Source: JAPORY01 sp965215385 (lineage in GTDB: Bacteria > Pseudomonadota > Alphaproteobacteria > Rhodobacterales > Rhodobacteraceae). From it: a stretch of DNA of 64,000 nt. The stretch spans positions 1,674,001 to 1,738,000 of the forward strand of contig OZ244059.1 in the NCBI GenBank assembly GCA_965215385.1. The letters run 5' to 3'. Under the pieces are notes generated by a model. The model was not told the DNA's origin and ran no database searches. It saw nothing but the letters and a program-made list of their open reading frames with translations. Made by a program: the position numbers and the translations under genes. This document shows positions 38,874 to 47,882 of this stretch, one piece after another; the first letter of the stretch is position 1, and each line of letters opens with the position of its first letter.

Positions 38874-40667
38874 TTATCGCTGGTAGCTTTTCTTTTGCGA
38901 TAAGTACATTTTTTGGTAAAATCCGCCGTGCGCCATCAACTCGTCATGTGTTCCTTCGTCCAATAGGAGGCCAGAGTCCAAGACATATATTTTGTCGGCA
39001 CGGGTAACCATTGATAGTCGGTGAGCAACGACTATTGTCGTTTTTGATCGTGCCAACTCGTCAATGACCACTTGAACTTCCTCTTCTGTACGTTGGTCGA
39101 GTGCCGACGTGGCCTCATCAAGAATCAAAATAGGGGCATCTCTGAGGAAAGCGCGAGCAATCGCAATCCGTTGCTTTTGACCGCCTGACAATTGTGCACC
39201 TTTGGGACCGAGTGGGGCATTGCCTCGCTCGCGAACGAGTTCCGTCATGCCAACATGCTCGATAACCGCCCAAATCTCTTCTTCACTCGCCTGCGGCCGC
39301 ACATAACGGATGTTTTCCCATATTGAACTATTGAAAATAACAATGTCTTGGGCAACAACGGAGAATGACTGGCGCAGGACATCAATGCGTAACTGGTCGA
39401 TTCGTTGGCAACCAATCGTGATCTGCCCCGAATCAAGATTGTACAGACGCGCCATCAAACTCAACATGGTCGTTTTTCCAGATCCATTCGGACCAACAAT
39501 TGCGGTGATTTTTCCACCCTCAAACCGTGTATTCAATCCGTTGAATAATTGCTGACCACCGGGATACTTGAAGCAAACGTTGTCAAAAACGATATCGCCA
39601 TGAGCGTCAAATGTCGTAACCGCATCTGGAACGTTTACGATCTCGGGAGTAATTCGATAAATTGATCGAACCGAGTCCAGGATGATCAAGCTTGCCTGCA
39701 TTCGCACAAAAAATGTCGTCAGTCGTCGAGCAGGGTCAAATACCAATGCCATCCCAATCATGAAGGCAACAACAGCGGCAGCGTCCATTTCAAAATTGGC
39801 ACTAAGAGCCATATAACCACCACCGCCGATGATCAGAATGTAAACCAAAGCCGCAGCGATATCGACGGAGGGGGTCATCATAGCTTGCACAGCTTGCAAA
39901 CGAATAGAGATGGCTTTGAGTTCATCTGTAGCCTTAACCAATCGACGACGCTCGACTGGCTCTTGGTTCGAAATCTTAACGGTCCGCATGCCGTTCGACA
40001 TTTCCTCTAGCCCGGTCATATAATTCCCCATGGCGTCCTCAGCGCTCGCCTGAACGATTTTGATCTGTTCAGATACGAACCGAACCATGAATCCGACAGT
40101 CGGGAGCATGATGACCGCTAGGGCAAACAGAAGCGGAGACTTCCAGGTCAAATACCCAGAAACGATTACAATAGTGACAAAATCCCTCACCGCGCTAACT
40201 GTCGTCTGACCGATGAATTGACTGAGATCTTGGGCCTGATTTACGAGGCGCAAAATAATCTCTCCAGACCGCGTTCGTTCAAAATATGCCAAGTCCATCA
40301 TCATGATATGATCAATGAGGTCGCGGCGCATACGCATCACGGCATCAGAAGCCAACCAAGCTGAAATCCGCGGAACCAAATAACTGAAGACGGCACGAAC
40401 ACTAAAAATCATCAGCACGACTAAGCAGACATTGACCAGTTGACTGACGGCTCCTTCCTCAAAAATTACTCGCAACCCATCTTCGGTCAGCGCAATAAAC
40501 TGCTGATAGACAACGCCCTGAATCAGGATCATTATCATTACCAAGACGAGAAAAGGCGTTTTTTGTTTGAAGTAGGAGTGCCAAAACCAAGCTAAGTTTT
40601 CTCGGTCTGCTGCGGAAAATAGTGGTTTTCGGTCCGCATCTCTGGCTTTTGATCTCCAGAATTTCAT
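38874..40667 (-). CDS. MsbA-like ABC exporter (TM-ATPase half transporter)
   Basis: 597 aa. Six TM segments in the first 330 residues, then the ATPase: Walker A IVGPNGSGKTTML, Q-loop VVAQDIVIF, signature LSGGQKQRIAIARAFL, Walker B ILILDEATSALD, switch VVAHRLS. Exporters of this class work as homodimers on lipids, lipid-linked glycans or peptides. Neighbouring ManC and nearby glycosyltransferases suggest a lipid-linked glycan substrate; the alternative is the missing partner of HlyD, but RTX exporters usually look different. Frame intact. Confidence 0.85.
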   Translation of the reverse strand: MKFWRSKARDADRKPLFSAADRENLAWFWHSYFKQKTPFLVLVMIMILIQGVVYQQFIALTEDGLRVIFEEGAVSQLVNVCLVVLMIFSVRAVFSYLVPRISAWLASDAVMRMRRDLIDHIMMMDLAYFERTRSGEIILRLVNQAQDLSQFIGQTTVSAVRDFVTIVIVSGYLTWKSPLLFALAVIMLPTVGFMVRFVSEQIKIVQASAEDAMGNYMTGLEEMSNGMRTVKISNQEPVERRRLVKATDELKAISIRLQAVQAMMTPSVDIAAALVYILIIGGGGYMALSANFEMDAAAVVAFMIGMALVFDPARRLTTFFVRMQASLIILDSVRSIYRITPEIVNVPDAVTTFDAHGDIVFDNVCFKYPGGQQLFNGLNTRFEGGKITAIVGPNGSGKTTMLSLMARLYNLDSGQITIGCQRIDQLRIDVLRQSFSVVAQDIVIFNSSIWENIRYVRPQASEEEIWAVIEHVGMTELVRERGNAPLGPKGAQLSGGQKQRIAIARAFLRDAPILILDEATSALDQRTEEEVQVVIDELARSKTTIVVAHRLSMVTRADKIYVLDSGLLLDEGTHDELMAHGGFYQKMYLSQKKSYQR

Positions 40668-41207
40668 GATGTATCCGCTTGCTTTCGACCCCCGAACTTG
40701 CTAGCCGAGAGTAGCTATGGCTGACTGCCTTGCTTGAGTTTGAGGTATCACGAATTGCTTGAATTTTTGGGAATAGACTGTCATGTCGAGTTAGGCTATT
40801 CTAGTTCAATTCTGCAACAAATACACCGCATACTTCGACCAAATGTTCTTGCCACTATGGGACCTTGTAAGAATCGACCAGATTTGCAAAGCTATCGTAT
40901 TCAATCGACGCCGAGTCTGAACCGAGCGCACCGTATTGGGTGCCAATATTGGGATGAATAGGGAGCATTCAAAGTGACTGTGTTCTTCCTGAGGAGATTG
41001 TCGGCGATCAAAGATAGCCTGTGTAAATTTCAACGTTCGTTTTGATCAAACTTCAAACCAAAAGCAAGCGGTCAATTGGTGACAGTGTTGGTGGCGGCTC
41101 CCGATGATTCACAAGTCTAATGCTGCATTAAAACGAAAATTGCTACAATTATCGTGCCGAATTTGGCGCAAGAAGGCCGCTGTCTCAGCGAAAGAGAAGG
41201 ACTCTCG
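40668..41207. other. divergent intergenic region, no gene seen
   Basis: 540 bp between the exporter gene and manC, which point away from each other, so it should hold both promoters. Short frames inside have no recognisable content. Confidence 0.4.
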
Positions 41208-42623
41208 GTGATTTATCCCATACTGCTGTGCGGTGGTTCTGGTACACGGTTATGGCCGTTCTCGCGCAAGTCTTTTCCCAAACAGTTTGCCGCGCTCATT
41301 GGCACCGAAAGTTTGTTTCAGCAAGCGGCGGGGCGATTATCGGGAAATTTGTTCGGCAGCCCCATAGCGATCACAACGCAGGATTTTCGTTTCATTGTGA
41401 GCGAACAGATTAGCGCGATTGGCATTGAACCGATCGATATTCTGCTTGAGCCAGAAGGTCGGGGCACAGCAGCGTCGGCATTGGTATCTGCATTCTGCTG
41501 TGCTGCTCATGACCCAGATGCGATAATGCTATTGGCTCCGACCGATCAAACGCTCAATGATATTGAAGATTTTTGCCGCGCTGTCGAGACCGCAGCACCC
41601 CTCGCGAAGGCTGGTAATTTAGTTGCTTTCGGAATTGAACCAAAGAGTGCCGAAACCGGATATGGTTACCTTAAGCTGTCTGAGGCAGTCGGTTCCGAAC
41701 CACAGAAACTTATTGGATTTGTCGAAAAACCTGAGCAATCCGAAGCGACTGAAATGATTGCGTCAAAACGGTACCTATGGAACTCTGGTATATTCTTGTT
41801 TTCTGCAGCGGCAATTATTGACGCCTTCAAAACTCACGCCCCAAAAATTTTCTCTCCCGTCAAAGAAGCATTTGCGGACGCGAAGCGAGATTTGAATTTT
41901 GTGAGTCTAGCCCGCCAACCTTGGGAAGAGTTGCCGAACATATCAATTGATTACGCCATAATGGAAAAGGCTGATAATCTTTCGGTAATGCCGTTATCAG
42001 AAATGGGCTGGTCTGATCTCGGTGATTGGGATGCTGTTTGGCGACAGGGAACTCCAGACGAACAAGGCAACGTGTGCTCAAGCGGCGCAACTGTAGTTGA
42101 TTGTTCAAATACCCTTCTGCGTGCGGATTCTGCCGGTGTCGAACTTGTTGGCGTTGGTTTGGAAGGTATCGTTGCGGTCGCGATGAATGATGCTGTGCTC
42201 TTGGCAAAGAAGGACAACGCTCAGCAAGTCAGAAAGGCAGTTGCTAGATTAGAACAAAAAGGTATTCCGCAAGCGACCCAACTGCCAATAGACTATCGAC
42301 CTTGGGGTTCGTTTGAGAACTTAGCTGTTGGCGAAGGATTTCGCGTCAAGCGTATTACAATAAAACCTGGCGGAAGCCTCAGCTTGCAAAGCCACCAATA
42401 CCGGTCTGAACATTGGGTTATGGTTGTGGGAACCGCTACCGTAACCGTCGAGAATGAAATCCGATTAATGTCGGAAAACCAGTCGATCTATGTTCCCTTG
42501 GGTGCGAAACATCGAATCGAGAATCAATCTTCTGAGGTCGCTATATTGATAGAAGTGCAGATGGGCTCATATCTCTCGGAAGACGATATCACTCGATATG
42601 ACGACAAATATAGTAGAGGTTAG
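41208..42623 (+). CDS. manC: mannose-1-phosphate guanylyltransferase / mannose-6-phosphate isomerase
   Basis: 471 aa from the GTG at 41208, which is preceded by AAGAGAAGG at a good distance and begins exactly at the conserved N-terminus VIYPILLCGGSGTRLWP. The nucleotidyltransferase signature GGSGTRLWPFSRKSFPKQF is at residues 8-26; FVEKPEQ and ISIDYAIMEKADN follow; the C-terminal cupin has RPWGSFENL and GGSLSLQSHQYRSEHW. It makes GDP-mannose for surface polysaccharide. The length is that of the type II bifunctional enzymes. Confidence 0.9.
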   Translation: MIYPILLCGGSGTRLWPFSRKSFPKQFAALIGTESLFQQAAGRLSGNLFGSPIAITTQDFRFIVSEQISAIGIEPIDILLEPEGRGTAASALVSAFCCAAHDPDAIMLLAPTDQTLNDIEDFCRAVETAAPLAKAGNLVAFGIEPKSAETGYGYLKLSEAVGSEPQKLIGFVEKPEQSEATEMIASKRYLWNSGIFLFSAAAIIDAFKTHAPKIFSPVKEAFADAKRDLNFVSLARQPWEELPNISIDYAIMEKADNLSVMPLSEMGWSDLGDWDAVWRQGTPDEQGNVCSSGATVVDCSNTLLRADSAGVELVGVGLEGIVAVAMNDAVLLAKKDNAQQVRKAVARLEQKGIPQATQLPIDYRPWGSFENLAVGEGFRVKRITIKPGGSLSLQSHQYRSEHWVMVVGTATVTVENEIRLMSENQSIYVPLGAKHRIENQSSEVAILIEVQMGSYLSEDDITRYDDKYSRG

Positions 42624-42634
42624 CGTATATTGAA

Positions 42635-42660
42635 CCACCGATTCAACACTGAGGTGCAAC
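42635..42660. repeat. solitary IS30-type terminal repeat
   Basis: CACCGATTCAACACTGAGGT followed by GCAAC at 42635-42660 matches the 26-bp end of the IS30 at 13449 with few changes; no partner end was found within 200 bp. Likely relic of a lost element. Confidence 0.5.
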
Positions 42661-42894
42661 CAAACAAACAAGACAAAACCTTTCTTCTTATGCATCAATG
42701 CAATAACGATGGGATACTAGCTAGATTCAGCAAAAAACCCATCCTCCGTCAACCAAGATGGGATCGACGACTTGTAGCTTGACCCAAGGCAGTAACTTTA
42801 TGCGATAGAGCACGAATATGAATGTGCGCCGGTAGACTAGAGAGATGCAGTGTCCTACCGCAATCATTACAAAGTTGGAATAGTGAAGAGCGTC
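42661..42894. other. upstream region of the SMC-like ATPase gene
   Basis: No gene seen. TAGTGAAGAGCGTC directly precedes the preferred ATG at 42895; a GTG at 42850 is in frame but has no better site. Confidence 0.35.
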
Positions 42895-45535
42895 ATGTTT
42901 TCAGAACCCGACACCCAAGAGGCAAAACTCTATACGCAATCAAGAGCACTGCGCGATATCATTTCTTGGTCTACTGACAGACCCGATTGGCAAAGAGATG
43001 CGTTACGGCAGCTAGTGAGCGGTACAACGGCTGATGAAATTGATCTTGACCGACTCGAAGCAATTTGTGTTGGAGAGCGCAATGACCTGAGACTCCTAAG
43101 TGAGACCGATGTCACTACGCAGGGGACAGATGGTGAAGCGGTAACCCTCGCCAAAATGCACTCTGTTCAGGGTGTCAACGCGTTGGCTCCAGATCAAAAA
43201 ATGGAATTTTCAAGCACAGGAGTTACAATCGTTTATGGCGATAATGGCTCAGGGAAGTCAGGGTATTGCCGAGTGCTGAAACACGCTTGTCGCACACGCG
43301 ATAGCAATTTTCAAATCCATCCTAACATCGACGACGATAATGAAATCAATCAATCATGCCACATCGATTATCGAATTGGCACCACCCCAGAAGTTGCGAT
43401 TTGGTCGCCCTGTGCGGATCCAATTCCTCCTCTCGCTCAAGTTAGCATCTTTGACTCTCGCAGTGCCAATACTCATGTTGAGGCAGAGAACAGTGTCGCT
43501 TACACACCGTTCCCAATGCACGTTCTAGAGCAATTGGGAAATTTATGTGACCATCTAAAGGCAAGAATTGAAGAGCGCATTCGGCAAATCGAAGGAAGGA
43601 CTCCACAAGCACTTTCCAACCCTCAACGGATTGCTGGAACCGTCGCGGGAGATTTTCTTGGTGGTCTGTCGGCTGAATCAGATCTGAATGAACTTGCTCT
43701 GCTGTGTGAGATAACAGATGAGGAACAGCAACAACTGGAGACTCTAAGCGCAGATCTGTCTCAGGATCCGCAGAGAGTCATCAGTTCGCTCAAAGCGAAA
43801 AAACAACGAATCGACGTGATTGTCAGAAAGGTCCAATCCTTAGAGATAAGTTTGTCTGAAGAGAGTATTGGGGGTCAAAATCTTGTCGAGGCGTACAGCG
43901 ATGCGAAAAGCGGCAGACTTGGCATCTAAAGACCTTTTTGCGGCATCACCTCTGCCAGAAATCGGTTCAGACATATGGCGGACGCTCTGGGAAGCCGCGA
44001 GAGATTTTTCTGACCGCGTTGCGTATTCCTCAATACTGTTTCCAAATTTTCGAACTAGTGAAGACCTCTGCGTTTTGTGTCAGCAGCCTCTTGGTGAGGA
44101 TGCGATACAACGCTTTCAGACCTTTGAAGAGTTCATTAAAAGTGAGACCAAGGCAAAAGAGCAAAGGGAACTTGCCGCACTGAACGATCGAAAGAGCGAG
44201 CTACAAGCCACCATTGTGTGTAAAGAGTCATTAGCTGCTGACCAGTCCTTGCTGATCGACGAGTTATCCCAAGCAAATATGGCAAAACTCAGTGATTGGG
44301 TAGTTGCTGCAAGTGCCGCGCTGTCGAAATTAGTGGAGGGGAAAGACTTAACAATCTCAGTAGATGTGGAGAGTCCTAAGGATCTTTTGAATTCCCTTTC
44401 TCAGGAGTTTTGTGATCGAATTAAGTGCGTTGAATCCCTGCAAACTTCCGAAGGGCGTTCCAAGTTGGAGAAGAAAAAGCAGGAACTGGAAAGCCGTCTC
44501 TTTCTTGCTGATAACAAAAAGGATGTCGAGGCTCAGGTTCAACGCCTCAAAGATGTCGCCCAGCTAAAATCTAAGTTGAAAACAACCGCTCGCACTGCGA
44601 TCACCAACAAAAACAAAGAACTCTCCGAACTTTTGGTAACGGAAGCACTGCGCAACAGATTCGCCCGTGAAATTGAGAAACTCAGTCTGGATACTATCCC
44701 GATGGAGTTAAAAAAATCTCGTGATAGGAAGGCACAGTCATTCTTCAGGGTAGAATTTGTCGGTTATCCCGCCGGTCAGCCACTCAGCGAAATCTTGAGC
44801 GAGGGGGAGCACCGATGTGTAGCACTGGCGGTGTTTCTCGCAGAACTTGTTACATCAAAGGATTATTCTGGAATTGTATTTGATGATCCAATGTCCTCTC
44901 TGGATCACATCTATCGGGCACGGGTTGCGAAGCGTCTGGCAGAGGAAGGTAAACATCGTCAGGTGATCGTTTTTACTCACGACTTGGGATTTCTGTTCGA
45001 GATAACCCGCGAAAGTGAAGCTTTAGGCAGGCCGCCTCACTTTCAGCACGTTAAACGCCGCAACAAGATACCGGGTTACGTCACTGACGACCTACCCCTT
45101 AAAGCCAAAACGGCGCCCGCTTTAGTCGCCGCTCTGCGAACCGAGTTGAAAACACTCAAAGGTCAGATGGACACAATGGACGAGGTCAAGCGCGAAACGC
45201 AAGTCAAAGGGGTGATTGAACAACTTCGTGAAGCGTGGGACCAAGTTATTGCAGATTTCCTCGCGCCCATTCTTCGCCGATTTGATAACAAGATTAAAGG
45301 TAACATCCTCTCCAAGCTCCTCATCCTGACGCAAGACGATGTTGATATCATTACCGCCGCTCGTGGGCGACTATCTAACAACCTACATAATGCTGCCAGT
45401 GCTCTAAACCCAGTGGAAATATCCCATGATGAGCTTGTCTGTGAGGTGAATGTCATTCATGAATTTATTGAAGAATTGAAATCAAGATCTAATGCGGCGG
45501 GGGCTAGACAATCGGAGAATGCGGTAAAGTGTTAG
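42895..45535 (+). pseudogene. SMC/RloC-like AAA ATPase, split by one frameshift
   Basis: Two frames (to 43929, and 43868-45535) join into one protein of about 880 aa if one base is restored in GCGATGCGAAAAGCGG near 43910. Domains: N-terminal WSTDRPDWQRDALRQLV segment, Walker A VYGDNGSGKSGYCRVLK, coiled-coil arms with a zinc-hook-like CVLCQQP at about 44070, ABC signature LSEGEHRCVALAVFLAEL, Walker B GIVFDDPMSSLDHIYRA. The layout resembles RloC/AAA_13 ATPases, some of which are anticodon nucleases used in phage defence. No anticodon-nuclease motif could be confirmed in the C-terminal 180 residues. If the frameshift is a sequencing error, the gene is intact. Confidence 0.7.
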
Positions 45536-45805
45536 ACATACAGTGTCACCCTATCACTCTTACATACTTGCCTTGCTGACAAACTACTGCAAACGGAAGT
45601 TTGAAGGTCGTAGTGAGTTGTCTAAGGAAGGCTTGAACTGACAAAGTATTACTGCACAGTGACTTTCTCATTCCATTGCGCGAGGACGTAAGCACAAATT
45701 ATGAGTGCCAAGTTGTTCTGCTCAAGATTAGGGGCGAAGAATGCCAAAGTACTAATTTGAGGTGAGCAATTCGAAATTTGCGAAACTTGGGGTAAGTTAA
45801 ATTTT
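45536..45805. other. no gene seen
   Basis: AT-rich intergenic sequence between the ATPase gene and a MITE; no hairpin with T-run identified. Confidence 0.35.
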
Positions 45806-45893
45806 GGGAATTATATACTATAGTGCCAATAATACACTATTTATGGGCCGGCGTTCCAAATTTACGGTACATATAGTAGTAGTGGCACTATAG

Positions 45894-47358
45894 AGCCGCT
45901 TGCAAAAATAATGGTGGAGAGCGATGGGCGAGTAACAGCTATAGCCAGCCAATACAAAATCCAGGGTTGCGCCGCATTTTTTCGACAAAATCGGCTCGTT
46001 CCCACGAATTGCTCGCCCTTTTTCTCACCACTGCGCACGCCAACGCGGCGCTCAAGCAAAGGCCAGAACGCGACGCACGGCGGTGAGAAGGGTTAGATGT
46101 GAAGGCGGAGCCGTTGCTCGACGGTTAAGGCCAAGATGCCGAAGAAGCGATGACACGCGACCTTTGTTGCGCCCTGAACCCGAATATGGCGACCGCCATA
46201 ACGATCTTTGAGAGCTCCATTTACCCGTTCGACACTGGAACGCTGTTTAAAGCGTTCCTTGGCTGGATCCACTTGACCAGCCACTCTTCGTGCCTGGGCC
46301 TCGGCGGCCAGCCGTTGCTTGCGCGCCCGATCGCGACCGGGATTAGGATCAATGAGAGCGACATGTCCTAGCTGCTTGGCATACTGATCGATTTCCGAAC
46401 AATCGTAAGCCGCATCCATGAGTTCATAACCGTAGTCCACCCGACGGTTGGTCATCGCCGCCAGCGGCAGTGAGGCCTGACTGTCGTGCTGCGAGGCTGA
46501 GGTGAGAAGACCACTGATGGGAATGTCACCATCGGACACATCAAGGTGAAACTTGTCACCCTGCCAACTAGTCTGATGGCCTTTGGCGTTGCGTTTGGTG
46601 CCAATATCACCGACCTTAGGGAGATCGGCGATCACTTGTTCGAGCGACAGGCCACCGTTCAATTGGCGGTCAAGACGCCGTGGCTCTTTGGGTCTGGCCT
46701 CGCCTTTTCGGGGTCTTCCGCGCTTGCGGGGGGTCTTCGGTTTTGACACCTTGGCTTTTCCCGCGCCGCAATCGCCGTCGAATCGCGAGAAATATGTCCG
46801 ACAACCGATTCCGCAACGGCACTTTTAATCAGCACCTTATGCCTCCGCTCGGGAAGTGCCGTTTCGGCAAACCAAGCAAAGGCGCGCGAAAAAGTCGACT
46901 CACTCGGAATCGCACCGACACGCTCCCAACCGCAAAGCCGCCGCAGTTTGGGGTCACACTGCAGACGGTCGATCAACGCCCGCGTGGTCGGTAAGTCCCA
47001 AACCGCCTTGGCGATGAAGGCCCGCGCTAAAGCCCGGCGATCCTCAAGCGGCCGACCACGACCGGACGAATGCGTCTGAATTAACGTCTCAACCGGCTTC
47101 ATATCCAGAACTGCGAGAAAATGCTGGTGGTTCTCGGTCAAGCGGCCGAGGTCCTCAGCGAGATTGGGGAATAATTCCCCTTGAAATCGATTCCAGATCC
47201 CGGCTATAGTGTTTGTTAAGGGCATGGGACAACCTCCTCTGTATTTTGTGTTGTATACAGTCTAATATACAAACAGTTGTCTCATGTCCACCGTTTTCAA
47301 AAAAAATCGCCTGTTTTCAGGAAAAAATTGGTCGTCCGATGAATTTTGCAAGAGGCTC
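45894..47358 (-). mobile_element. DUF772-type insertion sequence with TATA target duplication
   Basis: Inverted ends GAGCCGCTTGCAAAAATAAT (45894) and GAGCCTCTTGCAAAATTCAT (reverse complement, 47358). TATA at 45890-45893 and 47359-47362 is the target duplication; joining the flanks restores the MITE repeat exactly, which fixes the boundaries to the base. Size 1465 bp. A 5' fragment of a sister copy is at 56723-56917 and a decayed one at 6030-6722. Confidence 0.85.
46093..47225 (-). pseudogene. DUF772 + DDE_Tnp_1 transposase with one frameshift
   Basis: Start ATG at 47225 (MPLTNTIAGIWNRFQGELFP) after GAGGAGGTTGTCCC-like site. N-terminal DUF772 part: RALARAFIAKAVWDLPTTRA, LRRLCGWERVGAIPSESTFS, VGHISRDSTAIAAREKP. 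One base is missing near 46757, after which the frame continues PKTPRKRGRPRKGE, GTKRNAKGHQTSWQGDKFHL, ELMDAAYDCSEIDQYAK and RSSVERVNGALKDRYGGRHI (the Glu helix). Related to IS5/IS1182-like DDE transposases. About 377 aa when repaired. Confidence 0.75.
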
Positions 47359-47450
47359 TATAGTATATAATTCCCTTTTTTACCGTGGGATCCGCCCGCC
47401 AGTTCGACGGCGATGGCTGCATGTGAAAGCCGATGGCTCTTGAACGGACA

Positions 47451-47483
47451 CACCAAGGCGGCTCAAAGCCGCCCTATTTGGTG
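47451..47483. terminator. GC-rich hairpin, possible terminator
   Basis: GGCGGCTCAAAGCCGCC with outer CACCAA/TTGGTG pairing. The T-run after it (CTATTT) is short, so it may instead be a structural hairpin near the relaxase gene. Confidence 0.35.
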
Positions 47484-47562
47484 CGATATTTTGTATGACG
47501 GAATTTGAAATCTTCACTTTTGCGCTCAGAGACGATAAGATACCGAAAAAGTCATAAAAATA

Positions 47563-47719
47563 GGGCTTATATACATTACCTGACAAGGATAAAATCGTGT
47601 CGCTAGACACATCAATCAGGACGGAAGACGCAGAACGTGGGTCCAGTAATGGGCTGATCGACCATATCAATCCCTATTGTAGGGAGGAAGGGCCTGTGTC
47701 AAGTAATGTATATAAGCCC
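47563..47719. mobile_element. 157-bp MITE with 23-bp inverted repeats
   Basis: GGGCTTATATACATTACCTG at 47563 and its mirror image ending GTAATGTATATAAGCCC at 47719, one mismatch over 23 bp. The interior is non-coding. The ends share GGG..TTATATAC with the IS1595-type ends at 45806 and 52678. It lies about 160 bp before the relaxase gene, the region where an origin of transfer would be expected. Confidence 0.65.
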
Positions 47720-47882
47720 CGAAAAATAGGTAGGGTAATCATTCCCTTATTCTCTATATGACCTCGTCGAAAACAAGAACGTGGATTGGTTCGAGGCGGC
47801 GCATAGCAACAGGCCAGTATCGCACAAAACATGCTGCTCATACACGCCTCGTTGTTCCTCACACGATCTTTGCGATTCGTTG

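Larger units (their letters stand above)
45806..47375. mobile_element. MITE with IS1595-type ends, interrupted by a DUF772-type IS
   Basis: Left end GGGAATTATATACTATAGTG at 45806 and the exact reverse complement ending at 47375 make 22-bp perfect inverted repeats. The right repeat is cut by the IS at 45894-47358, which duplicated TATA. Without that IS the MITE is about 102 bp. GGGAATTATATAC is also the end of the IS1595 transposon at 52678, so that transposase may move it. Confidence 0.7.

Noticed and set aside
38874..40667. Assigning the ABC exporter as the dedicated partner of HlyD
   Set aside because: It faces HlyD convergently and looks MsbA-like rather than PrtD/HlyB-like, so the pairing is unsupported.
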